Positions 6,520-14,232 of a stretch of DNA of 16,679 bases are shown here, piece after piece. Under the pieces are notes generated by a model that saw only the letters and a program-made list of their open reading frames with translations, was not told the DNA's origin and ran no database searches. The stretch's first letter is position 1. Each line of letters starts with the position of its first letter. A program made the translations under genes and the position numbers. This DNA is from CAYVQZ01 sp964453435 (GTDB lineage Bacteria; Abyssobacteria; SURF-5). Location of the stretch: the NCBI GenBank assembly GCA_964453435.1, contig CAYVQZ010000079.1:1-16679 (forward strand), given 5' to 3'.

Positions 6520-7881
6520 ATGATTCATCAACAGCGTATCAAACATCTGAACGACAAAAATGTGCGCAAAGGCAAGTATGTTCTTTATTGGATGCAGCAG
6601 TCCCAACGCTCCCAATGCAACCATGCCCTTGAATACGCCATTCGCCAGGCCGATAATCTGAAACTGCCGGTCGTGGTAATTTTCGGAATCACCCCACGGT
6701 ATCCGGAAGCAAACGAACGACATTATGCCTTCATGCTCGAGGGGCTCCGGGAAACTCGACGAACACTGGAGAAAAGGGGCATACGACTGCTTGTTCGGGT
6801 CGAGCACCCCCGAGAGACCGTCATTAACCTCGCCGCCGATGCCGCGCTCGTGGTCGCTGACCGCGGATACCTCCGTTTCCAAAGAGAATGGAGGACCCAT
6901 GCTGCCCGGCGAGTTCCCTGTAAGATGATTCAGGTCGAAAGCGACATAATTGTGCCGGTGGAAGTCGCCTCCGAGAAAGAGGAGTACGCAGCCCGCACTC
7001 TGCGCGGAAAAATTCACAAGCGCCTCAATAATTTCATGGCGCCGCTCGAAGAGTCGTCACCCAAAAGAGGTTCGCTTGACTTTTGTGGGGATTCGTTGAA
7101 GTTAGACGAAATCGACGAAGTATTGGAAAATCTGAAGATCAATCGCGACACGGCGCCCGTCCGCGCCTTCATCGGCGGCGCCGCGAGCGCCGGGAAGCTG
7201 TTGGAAACGTTCATTTCGGAAAAACTTTCAACCTATGCCGATGAGAGGAACGACCCGAGTAAGGACACCGTCTCGCACATGAGTCCCTATTTGCATTTCG
7301 GTCAGATTTCTCCGCTCGAAGTCGCAATGCGAGTTTCGAAGGCAAAAACCGCGAACAAGAAAAACAAGGACGCCTATCTCGAGGAATTGATTATCCGCCG
7401 CGAGCTCAGCATTAATTTCTGCTATTACAACCCTCGGTATGATTCCTTCAAATGCCTTCCCGACTGGGCCTTGGACACTCTGAGACAACACAAGAAGGAC
7501 AAGCGAGAATATTCCTACAGTCTGGAGCAACTCGAACAGGCCCGCACGCACGATCCGTACTGGAATGCGGCACAGAGTGAAATGACGCAATGCGGGAAGA
7601 TGCATAACTACATGCGGATGTACTGGGGAAAGAAAATTCTGGAGTGGTCGGGCGACCCGGAGAACGCGTTCCGGACAGCGCTCTACCTGAATAACAAATA
7701 CGAACTGGACGGACGCGATCCCAATTCATTCGCAGGGGTGGCATGGTGCTTTGGCAAGCACGACCGCCCGTGGACCAGGCGCAAAATCTTCGGAACCGTG
7801 CGCTACATGAACGCGGCAGGCTTGGAACGAAAGTTCGACATGGACGCGTATATAGAGAAAATCAAGAGTGCGCGAAGGTAA
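6520..7881 (+). CDS. phr: Class II deoxyribodipyrimidine (CPD) photolyase
   Basis: The 453-residue protein uses blue light and reduced FAD to split cyclobutane pyrimidine dimers in DNA. Class II signatures are present throughout: YVLYWMQQSQR (20-30) and NHALEYAI (34-41) in the N-terminal alpha/beta domain, ADRGYLR (113-119), VESDIIVPVE (139-148), MSPYLHFGQISP (254-265), EELIIRRELSINF (288-300), MHNYMRMYWGKKILEW (361-376) and the flavin and DNA-binding block ELDGRDPNSFAGVAW (395-409) to HDRPW (414-418). The terminal FGTVRYMNAAGLERKFD is also standard. Length is normal and no key motif is broken. The ATG at 6520 is preceded by GGGA (seven bases) and GAGG (twelve bases). It directly follows the iron-sulfur photolyase gene, with which it must share a transcript unless a promoter lies inside that gene. 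It converges on the ATP synthase operon. Confidence 0.96.
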   Translation: MIHQQRIKHLNDKNVRKGKYVLYWMQQSQRSQCNHALEYAIRQADNLKLPVVVIFGITPRYPEANERHYAFMLEGLRETRRTLEKRGIRLLVRVEHPRETVINLAADAALVVADRGYLRFQREWRTHAARRVPCKMIQVESDIIVPVEVASEKEEYAARTLRGKIHKRLNNFMAPLEESSPKRGSLDFCGDSLKLDEIDEVLENLKINRDTAPVRAFIGGAASAGKLLETFISEKLSTYADERNDPSKDTVSHMSPYLHFGQISPLEVAMRVSKAKTANKKNKDAYLEELIIRRELSINFCYYNPRYDSFKCLPDWALDTLRQHKKDKREYSYSLEQLEQARTHDPYWNAAQSEMTQCGKMHNYMRMYWGKKILEWSGDPENAFRTALYLNNKYELDGRDPNSFAGVAWCFGKHDRPWTRRKIFGTVRYMNAAGLERKFDMDAYIEKIKSARR

Positions 7882-7906
7882 GTCTCGCGTGCTTTTGCGG
7901 GATAGA

Positions 7907-7924
7907 ATCGGGGGCGTTCCCGAT
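7907..7924. terminator. Short inverted repeat between convergent units, possible weak terminator
   Basis: ATCGGG (7907-7912) and CCCGAT (7919-7924) form a 6-bp stem with a six-base loop in the 73-base gap between the photolyase stop (7881) and the ATP synthase subunit D stop (7955). It has no T-run on either strand, so it is at best a weak terminator in either direction. Confidence 0.25.
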
Positions 7925-7954
7925 GCGGACAGTGACGAACCGTGAGGCATCCTC

Positions 7955-8572
7955 TCAATGCTTTCTGACGATATCTTTCACTTTCATGAGACGGGTCAGG
8001 TTTCCGCGCTCGAGTTCGCTCAGTTTATTGCTGATGTACTTAATGGTCTCCTCGAGACTGGGGATCAGGATATGTTCCAGAGCGTTTACTCTGCGCCGGG
8101 TTCTCTCCAGTTCGGCTGCAAGCATGGCCACATGCTTCTCCAACTGCGCCATCCGGACCATGCGGGGAAGCATCACCGAAAGAATTTTGAGCGCCATATC
8201 GAGGTCACCCGTCATTGACAGGAACCCGTGCCCGAATTCGCCCGTAAGTTCGCCGGAAAAGTAGGGTACCCTGAGATTCATTATCGGCTCGATTCGGCTT
8301 TGAAGGTTAATCTTTTTCTCCGAAAACGCCAGCGCTCCTTCCATTTCGGATTGGAAAGCTTCCAGGCGCGCCGAGAAAAAGGCGCTGTAAGCGACCTGTA
8401 ACTCCTCGTCAACCTGGTCCCGCACCTTCCTGGCTTCCGAAACCAGCGCCATGAACTGCCGCATCAACTCTTCCTGCTTGTCCTTCAACAGCTTGTGACC
8501 GCGCCGCGCAAGCTGCAATCTGCGCCGCAGCTTGAGCAATTCCATACGGTTCGGGTTGACACGGAGAATCAT
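7955..8572 (-). CDS. atpD: V-type ATP synthase subunit D (central rotor shaft)
   Basis: The 205-residue protein is the coiled-coil central stalk subunit that rotates inside the A3B3 head. The N-terminal VNPNRMELLKLRRRLQLARRGHKLLKDKQEEL region is diagnostic of the family, and the C-terminal ERTRRRVNALEHILIPSLEETIKYI helix pairs with it in an antiparallel coiled coil. Length is typical. It is the last gene of the operon. Its ATG overlaps the subunit B stop as ATGA (8569-8572), so translation is probably coupled. No gene follows on this strand before the convergent photolyase gene. Confidence 0.97.
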   Translation of the reverse strand: MILRVNPNRMELLKLRRRLQLARRGHKLLKDKQEELMRQFMALVSEARKVRDQVDEELQVAYSAFFSARLEAFQSEMEGALAFSEKKINLQSRIEPIMNLRVPYFSGELTGEFGHGFLSMTGDLDMALKILSVMLPRMVRMAQLEKHVAMLAAELERTRRRVNALEHILIPSLEETIKYISNKLSELERGNLTRLMKVKDIVRKH

Positions 8573-9954
8573 TCTGATGCCGCCTTTTGTGGATAGTACT
8601 TGTCTATGTATTCCTGGCGAATTCGTTTCAGTTCGCTTTTCGGCAACAGTGTCATGAGCTCCCAGCCGAGTTCGATGGTCTCCTCAATCGTGCGGTTCTC
8701 GTCGGAACCCTGCCTCACGAACCGGTCCTCGAAGATGTCGGCAAACTTGAAAAACGCCTTGTCTTCCTCACTCAGCGCGGCCTCGCCCAGAATCACGGCC
8801 AGTTCCTGCACCTCCTTGCCCCGCGCATAGGCCGCGAACAACTGGTTCGACACGTCGGCGTGGTCTTCTCGGGTCTTATCTCTGCCTATTCCTTTGTCGC
8901 GCAAACGGGAGAGTGACGGGAGCACATCGATCGGCGGATAGATTCCTTTTCGATGCAGCGCTCGGTCGAGAATGATCTGCCCCTCCGTTATGTACCCGGT
9001 CAGGTCCGGTATGGGATGGGTCTTGTCGTCTTCCGGCATCGAGATTACGGGAATCTGGGTAATCGACCCGGTGCTGTTTTTCAGCCGACCCGCCCGTTCG
9101 TAAACGGTCGAGAGGTCGGTGTAAAGGTACCCGGGGTATCCGCGCCGTCCGGGGACTTCCTTGCGCGCCGCCGAGATTTCCCTGAGAGCTTCACAATAGT
9201 TCGTCATGTCTGTCAGTATTACAAGCACATGCATGTTGAGCTCGAATGCCACGTACTCCGCCGCCGTGAGCGCCATTCTCGGTGTCGCAATCCGCTCAAT
9301 GGCCGGATCGTTGGCGAGATTGATAAACAGCACAGCCCGGTCGATTGCGCCCGTCCGCTTGAAGTCGGAGGTGAAGTAATCAGCCTCCTCAAAGGTTACT
9401 CCCATCGCCCCGAAGACAACCGCAAACTGTTCGCCGGTTCCCTGGACCGTTGCCTGCCTCGCAATCTGTGCGGCCAGTTCGGGATGGGGAAGTCCGAACC
9501 CGGAAAAGATCGGCAGTTTCTGGCCCCGAACGAGCGTATTCAGGCCGTCGATTGCCGAAATGCCCGTCTGGATAAACTCCGACGGATATGCGCGCGCATA
9601 CGGATTTATCGGATTCCCGTTGATGTTCAACCTCTTTTCGGGAATCACTGCCGGGCCGTCGTCTATGGGGCGACCCATTCCGTCGAAGACACGCCCGAGA
9701 ATATCCGGCGAGACCCCCAGCTCGAGGCCGCGGCCCAAAAACCGCACCTTGCAATCCGGGGAGTTCACACTGCTCGTACCCTCAAAAAGCTGGACGAGCG
9801 CCGTGTCTCCCGATACCTCGAGCGTTTTGCCCCTCCGGATTTCTCCGCCGGGCAACTCCAGCTCGACGAGTTCGTCGTATTTCACACCCGACGTTTCGCC
9901 AACGAGCACCAAAGGACCGACTATTTCGCGAATTGTGCGGTATTCTCTGACCAT
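8569..9954 (-). CDS. atpB: V-type ATP synthase subunit B (non-catalytic nucleotide-binding subunit)
   Basis: The 461-residue protein is the non-catalytic partner of subunit A in the A3B3 head. It has the RecA-like fold, but its P-loop position is SGFGLPHPEL (151-160) with no GK[ST], as expected for B. GAMGVTFEEADYF (182-194), NLANDPAIERI (212-222) and PSLSRLRDKGIG (346-357), with the arginine that completes the catalytic site (Arg350), are all present. An in-frame TTG at 9960 would give two more residues and a four-base overlap with atpA. The ATG at 9954 is preferred because GAGG (9962-9965) lies seven bases before it but only one base before the TTG. The stop overlaps the subunit D start. 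Confidence 0.97.
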   Translation of the reverse strand: MVREYRTIREIVGPLVLVGETSGVKYDELVELELPGGEIRRGKTLEVSGDTALVQLFEGTSSVNSPDCKVRFLGRGLELGVSPDILGRVFDGMGRPIDDGPAVIPEKRLNINGNPINPYARAYPSEFIQTGISAIDGLNTLVRGQKLPIFSGFGLPHPELAAQIARQATVQGTGEQFAVVFGAMGVTFEEADYFTSDFKRTGAIDRAVLFINLANDPAIERIATPRMALTAAEYVAFELNMHVLVILTDMTNYCEALREISAARKEVPGRRGYPGYLYTDLSTVYERAGRLKNSTGSITQIPVISMPEDDKTHPIPDLTGYITEGQIILDRALHRKGIYPPIDVLPSLSRLRDKGIGRDKTREDHADVSNQLFAAYARGKEVQELAVILGEAALSEEDKAFFKFADIFEDRFVRQGSDENRTIEETIELGWELMTLLPKSELKRIRQEYIDKYYPQKAASE

Positions 9955-9956
9955 CC

Positions 9957-11735
9957 TCAATCCTCTTCTTCGGATTTTGCAGCCTGCGCTCTGACCTGTT
10001 CGCCGCTACGCCTCACGAGGTCGTCGAGCTTTTCGAGTTCATGCTCGCCAATGTACCGCATCCTTCCGATTTCCTCGCGGATCGGAAGCCCGGTAATGTC
10101 TTCGATCGTAGCGCCCTCTTTCAATGCCTCCACCGCTGCCCGGTGGAATTCGAGAATCGTCTTGAGCATCTTGTACTGTTTCGAGAACGACGCATAGCTG
10201 TCGATTTCGTGAAAGGCATTCTGGTGAAGAAAGTCTTCCCGGATGGAGCGCGCCGTCTCCAGAATCAACCTGTCACCCGGTGAAAGAGCATCAAGACCAA
10301 CGAGCCTTGCGATTTCCTTGAGTTCGGATTCCTTCTGCAGTATGTTCATTGCCTCCAATCGCAGCGCCGTCCAGTCTGAAGCGACCTCCTGCTCGAAGAA
10401 TCCCCGCAGATGGTCGTGATAAAGCGAGTAGCTTGTCAGCCAATTTATCGCCGGGAAGTGGCGCTCGTAGGCCAGCTTGTCCTCGAGGCTCCAGAATACC
10501 TTCACGACCTTCAGCGTGGCCTGGACCACGGGGTCGGACAAGTCGCCGCCCGGCGGCGAGACCGCTCCGATTGCGCTGACCGCTCCGGTGCGTTTGTCCG
10601 AACCCAGGCATACGACCCTTCCCGCGCGTTCGTAATACTCGGCAATGCGTGTCGGTAAATATGCCGGATAGCCCTCCTCGCCCGGCATCTCTTCGAGCCG
10701 GCCGGACATTTCGCGAAGCGCCTCCGCCCAGCGTGAAGTCGAATCGGCCATAATCGCCACGCTGTAGCCCATATCGCGGAAGTATTCGGCCATCGTGATT
10801 CCCGTGTACATCGAGGCCTCGCGAGCGGCCACCGGCATATTCGAAGTGTTGGCCACCAGAATCGTCCGCTTCATCAACGGTTCGCCGGAACGCGGGTCCT
10901 TGAGCTCCGGAAATTCAAGAAGCACGTCGGTCATTTCGTTCCCGCGCTCACCGCACCCAACGAAAACGATAATCTCGGCGTCCGCCCACTTGGCAAGCTG
11001 GTGTTGGACGACCGTCTTTCCGGCTCCGAACGGCCCCGGCACGCAGGCGGTGCCGCCCTTGCCGATCGGGAACAGCGCGTCGATCACTCGCTGACCCGTG
11101 ATGAGCGGAATGACCGGCATGAGTTTTTGCTTATACGGGCGAGGTCGGCGCACGGGCCATTTCTGCATCATGGTAATCGCGTGTGTACGGTCACCGTCCC
11201 GCAGTTCGGCCACAACGTCTGTGACGGTGAACGAGCCAGACCGTATTTCGGAGACTTCCCCCTTGAGCCCCGGAGGAACCAAAATGCGATGCTCGACGAG
11301 CGTTGTTTCCTGCACGGCGCCCACAATGTCGCCCGATGAAACATAATCGCCGACCTTGACGGTCGGCCGAAAATCCCACTTTATTGTGCGGTCAAGGCCG
11401 GGCACGTCAATCCCTCGCGTTATCAGGTTTCCGGCCTGGTCCATGATCCGATTCAGCGGGCGCTGAACTCCGTCGTAGATCGACTCGATCATTCCGGGAC
11501 CCAGTTCCACGCTGAGCGATTGCCCCGTGCTGACCACCGGTTCGCCCGGCCCGAGACCCTGGGTATCCTCGTATACCTGGATGGACGCTCTGTCGCCGCG
11601 AAGCTCTATGATTTCCCCGACCAGATTTTTCTCACTGACACGAACGACGTCGAACATCCTGGAGTCCGACATGCCCTCGGCAACAACGAGCGGACCTGAC
11701 ACCTTGATGATTGTTCCTTTCTCAGCTTCCTTCAT
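9957..11735 (-). CDS. atpA: V-type ATP synthase subunit A (catalytic)
   Basis: The 592-residue catalytic subunit hydrolyses or makes ATP at the A/B interfaces. The Walker A loop is GPFGAGKT (234-241), the catalytic glutamate is Glu263 in GCGERGNEM, and SRWAEALRE (334-342) and the DLSDPV segment (398-403) follow. The long non-homologous region that separates A from F-type beta subunits lies at about 115-190. Length is normal and there is no intein at the P-loop, a site where some archaeal homologues carry one. The ATG at 11735 has GGAG about nine bases upstream. The gene follows subunit F after 54 bases, and its stop lies two bases before the preferred start of subunit B. Confidence 0.98.
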   Translation of the reverse strand: MKEAEKGTIIKVSGPLVVAEGMSDSRMFDVVRVSEKNLVGEIIELRGDRASIQVYEDTQGLGPGEPVVSTGQSLSVELGPGMIESIYDGVQRPLNRIMDQAGNLITRGIDVPGLDRTIKWDFRPTVKVGDYVSSGDIVGAVQETTLVEHRILVPPGLKGEVSEIRSGSFTVTDVVAELRDGDRTHAITMMQKWPVRRPRPYKQKLMPVIPLITGQRVIDALFPIGKGGTACVPGPFGAGKTVVQHQLAKWADAEIIVFVGCGERGNEMTDVLLEFPELKDPRSGEPLMKRTILVANTSNMPVAAREASMYTGITMAEYFRDMGYSVAIMADSTSRWAEALREMSGRLEEMPGEEGYPAYLPTRIAEYYERAGRVVCLGSDKRTGAVSAIGAVSPPGGDLSDPVVQATLKVVKVFWSLEDKLAYERHFPAINWLTSYSLYHDHLRGFFEQEVASDWTALRLEAMNILQKESELKEIARLVGLDALSPGDRLILETARSIREDFLHQNAFHEIDSYASFSKQYKMLKTILEFHRAAVEALKEGATIEDITGLPIREEIGRMRYIGEHELEKLDDLVRRSGEQVRAQAAKSEEED

Positions 11736-11789
11736 TCAAATGTCTCCAATCTCAGCGAGACCCCTCGTTCGTCGCAACCACTTCATCAA

Positions 11790-12098
11790 TCATGTGAATT
11801 CCGCGCCCATCGCCCTCCGCACCGAATCACGGATCATTTGCGCAGCGACCTTCCGATTTCGCTTTATGGAAGGAATAATCGTAAACGTCGGCGTTGACGC
11901 CTCAACAAACTTGTCGATTCTTTCCTGCTCTCTTTCGTACACGTCTTCGGTTACGAAGATAATCTTGAACTGCTTCTGCAACACGTCGCTTATGATGCGG
12001 GACAGGGATTCCTGCTCGTCGGAAAAGTATACCTCGGCGCCGAACGCCTTGAACGGCCAGACTGTGTCACGGTCGCCGATAAACGCTATCTCAGACAT
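11790..12098 (-). CDS. atpF: V-type ATP synthase subunit F
   Basis: The 102-residue protein is the small Rossmann-like stalk subunit that binds subunit D and modulates ATP hydrolysis. It shows the family's opening FIGDRDTVWPFKAFG (6-20), a central FKIIFVTEDV strand (44-53), TIIPSIK and a C-terminal helix (IRDSVRRAMG). Length is typical. The ATG lies within the last codons of subunit C with an eight-base overlap (12091-12098), and GAGG lies a few bases upstream, so translation is probably coupled. It should not be confused with F-type subunit b, which shares the gene symbol. Confidence 0.95.
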   Translation of the reverse strand: MSEIAFIGDRDTVWPFKAFGAEVYFSDEQESLSRIISDVLQKQFKIIFVTEDVYEREQERIDKFVEASTPTFTIIPSIKRNRKVAAQMIRDSVRRAMGAEFT

Positions 12099-13089
12099 AT
12101 AGATACCTCAGCCTCGCCTCGATCCGGAGTCGTGGCATGCCGACTAATTTGCTCCTGATTATTGTGCGGATAAGCTTCACTTCCGCCTCTTTGCGCAGGA
12201 GATAAAGTAGCAACGGCGCGATGCTGAACAACTGCATCCGCATCTCCCAAAACTGGGCGAGGATACAGTTGTCAAACGCGGTCTCGATCGGCCAGAACGA
12301 TTTGTCCTCGGGCCACAAATCCAATCCCTCGGATACGATATGGCGCTCGCATTCGGTTTCCAAATGGCTGAAAAAGAGACCGAGCTGCTCGTCCATATGC
12401 TGGCGAAAAAACTCGATCGAATAGGCGCCACCGGGGATGAAGAAACGGTCGAATATCTCTCTGTCTTCCGCAAACTCTTTGACACGAATGAACGTTTTCA
12501 CGTTTTCAACATTGACGCACTGGCGGATCAAATTCGTGACTATTGTATTCCGGCCTTTGTTCGCTTTGCGCAACATCCACGTCCACATCGACCTGTCACA
12601 GACGTAGCTGATGGCAACGAGCCGCCGGACACGTTCGTATTCCGACAACGCATCGAGCGCGGTCTCCTTGATATGCTCGGGCAGATATCGGAATTCCCTC
12701 TCCCTGACCGCGCTGCTTAATTCGCCGAGGTCACAGGTTCCTATGTCCATGAGTGTTTCCGTATCGGGGACCCCGGAAACCTGCGATTGAAGCATCACTT
12801 TCAAATTATGGAAATCGTACCGCAACCGAAACAACCTGATGAGTTCCTCGTCGGGACAGATTTTCTCGAGCAAATCATACGTCTTCCGGAGCTCGCGGCT
12901 CAAGCCCTGGTCCAATTGCTCGGGACTTTCCAGACTCCCCATGCTCTCCGCGTACACGGTTTCCGCCAACATGCGAACGCACTCTTCAACTCCCGCATCG
13001 AGCATCCTCGATGAAAACTCCCGGCCCAGCAGCCGTGTGCTTAGAGCGTTTATGCGGGCTACCGCGTAAGTGTATCGCATGTCATTCAT
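12091..13089 (-). CDS. atpC: V-type ATP synthase subunit C (AhaC-type, rotor-stalk connector)
   Basis: The 332-residue mostly helical protein links the central stalk to the membrane c-ring (the V-type C / eukaryotic d-subunit family). The family's opening YAVARINALSTRLL, the central LFRLRYDFHNLKVMLQ stretch (about 86-101) and a C-terminal YLLRKEAEVKLIRTIIRSKLVGM motif are clear. The start could be 13089 or the in-frame ATG at 13080. Neither has a good ribosome binding site, and since only three bases separate 13089 from the subunit E stop at 13093, translational coupling is likely and the longer form is kept. The last eight bases overlap subunit F. Confidence 0.95.
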   Translation of the reverse strand: MNDMRYTYAVARINALSTRLLGREFSSRMLDAGVEECVRMLAETVYAESMGSLESPEQLDQGLSRELRKTYDLLEKICPDEELIRLFRLRYDFHNLKVMLQSQVSGVPDTETLMDIGTCDLGELSSAVREREFRYLPEHIKETALDALSEYERVRRLVAISYVCDRSMWTWMLRKANKGRNTIVTNLIRQCVNVENVKTFIRVKEFAEDREIFDRFFIPGGAYSIEFFRQHMDEQLGLFFSHLETECERHIVSEGLDLWPEDKSFWPIETAFDNCILAQFWEMRMQLFSIAPLLLYLLRKEAEVKLIRTIIRSKLVGMPRLRIEARLRYLYV

Positions 13090-13092
13090 TGT

Positions 13093-13683
13093 TTAGTGTC
13101 CGAATAAAATGGCGGCGATCCGAGGTTCGAGCCTGTCACTGTAATGATTCATCAGGCTCTTTAATGTCTGGTTGACTTCCTTCTTTCCTTCGCGAAGAAT
13201 GAACCCGCCGCCGAACTCACCGCTTTCCTCGCTTAACCGCAGATTGCCCCTCTCGCCGAGTTCCTTATTGATGCTGTCTAAGAAGGCGTTTGTGTAAATT
13301 TCTCTTTGGCTGGCCGGTGGAATTATCTCCTCATTTCCGGATTCCACCGCTCCCAGAATGAGTGGCTTCAGAAATTGCCGTTGCTCCTCCGGCGCGAAGC
13401 TCCTGATTCTCTCTTCGGCCTTCGCAAAAGCGTCGTCGATGAGCCTCTTTTTCTCCCTGAGGATATCCTTTCGCTCCTCGAGTCCGGCCAAAACTTTGAT
13501 CCTGTTTGCGTGCTCCTCGGCCCGCTTCTCGGATTTTTGTTTCAACTCGGCGCGAAGCGCTTCGGCTTCCTTCTGAGCCTTTTGCACGATGCTCTCAGCC
13601 TCGGCGCGGGCGACCGAAAGCAACGAATCGGCCTCGGCGCGGGCATCCTCTTCGATTTTCCTGATTATGTCGTCTAATGGCAT
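13093..13683 (-). CDS. atpE: V-type ATP synthase subunit E (peripheral stalk)
   Basis: The 196-residue protein forms one strand of the peripheral stalk. Residues 1-95 are a long alanine-, glutamate- and lysine-rich helix that pairs with subunit H/G. The C-terminal half is the globular domain that binds the head, ending in the GEFGGGFIL segment (about 155-163) and the VNQTLKSLM stretch. Length is typical. An AAGGCGA-like site lies about ten bases before the ATG. It sits 42 bases after the K gene and three bases before the C gene. Confidence 0.95.
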   Translation of the reverse strand: MPLDDIIRKIEEDARAEADSLLSVARAEAESIVQKAQKEAEALRAELKQKSEKRAEEHANRIKVLAGLEERKDILREKKRLIDDAFAKAEERIRSFAPEEQRQFLKPLILGAVESGNEEIIPPASQREIYTNAFLDSINKELGERGNLRLSEESGEFGGGFILREGKKEVNQTLKSLMNHYSDRLEPRIAAILFGH

Positions 13684-13725
13684 GTCACATTGTCGCCTTT
13701 TTCTCGAATACAGTGGCGGAGTCCG

Positions 13726-14214
13726 CTAAGTTACGATTTCCATCGCTTGCTGCACTCTCAGGAGAAGCATCAGAGACGCCACCAGAGCGAGCACGGCATA
13801 GGTCTCGACGACGATAGCGAAAACCATTGCCGAAGCAAGCGTATCGGGACGTCTGGCGATCTGCCTGCAACCCGCGACGCAGACCTTTCCCTGGAAAATC
13901 GCCGACAGGCATCCCACGATGCCGATGGGCAGACATGCGAAAACAATCTCCCACGCCTGCCAGATGTGGGGCAATCTCTCCCCGCCGAGCACGACATTGA
14001 GCACAAACATGAGGACCACGAACCCATAAAACCCTTGTGTGCCCGGCAGCGCCTGCAAAATGAGCATGCTGACGAATCGTTCCGGCTCCTCGCTGACTAC
14101 TCCCGAACCTGCCTGTCCGGTGATCGAGCAACCAATGGCTGAACCCACGGCTGTCAGCAGGAACGCGATACCGGCTCCGATTATCGCAATACTCAAACCG
14201 ATCAACAGTTCCAT
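13726..14214 (-). CDS. atpK: V-type ATP synthase subunit K (c-ring proteolipid, predicted Na+-binding)
   Basis: The 162-residue membrane protein is a double hairpin of four transmembrane helices (about 3-28, 46-76, 86-118, 124-152), the 16-kDa form of the rotor ring. Only the second hairpin has the essential carboxylate, Glu137 in VVETYA. The first has LPGTQG at that place. Leu56, Thr59, Gln60, Gln108 and Glu137 correspond to Leu61, Thr64, Gln65, Gln110 and Glu139, the sodium ligands of the Enterococcus hirae NtpK ring, so the ring is predicted to carry Na+. The ATG has a perfect AAGGAGG eight bases upstream, the best ribosome binding site of the operon, as fits a subunit needed in many copies. 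It begins 18 bases after the subunit I stop. Confidence 0.96.
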   Translation of the reverse strand: MELLIGLSIAIIGAGIAFLLTAVGSAIGCSITGQAGSGVVSEEPERFVSMLILQALPGTQGFYGFVVLMFVLNVVLGGERLPHIWQAWEIVFACLPIGIVGCLSAIFQGKVCVAGCRQIARRPDTLASAMVFAIVVETYAVLALVASLMLLLRVQQAMEIVT

Positions 14215-14222
14215 CTCATGCG

Positions 14223-14229
14223 CCTCCTT
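14223..14229 (-). promoter_or_regulatory. Strong ribosome binding site of the c-ring gene
   Basis: AAGGAGG on the minus strand, the full anti-16S complement, sits eight bases before the subunit K ATG. The other genes of the operon have weaker sites or rely on stop/start overlaps. Confidence 0.8.
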
Positions 14230-14232
14230 CTC

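Noticed and set aside
9955..9960. TTG start of subunit B at 9960, overlapping the subunit A stop.
   Set aside because: The ATG at 9954 has a correctly spaced GAGG and matches the usual family start. The TTG would leave only one base between it and that GAGG.
8953..10197. Long plus-strand open frame (414 codons) opposite subunits A and B.
   Set aside because: It is the antisense shadow of two highly conserved ATP synthase genes, and its translation shows no domain.
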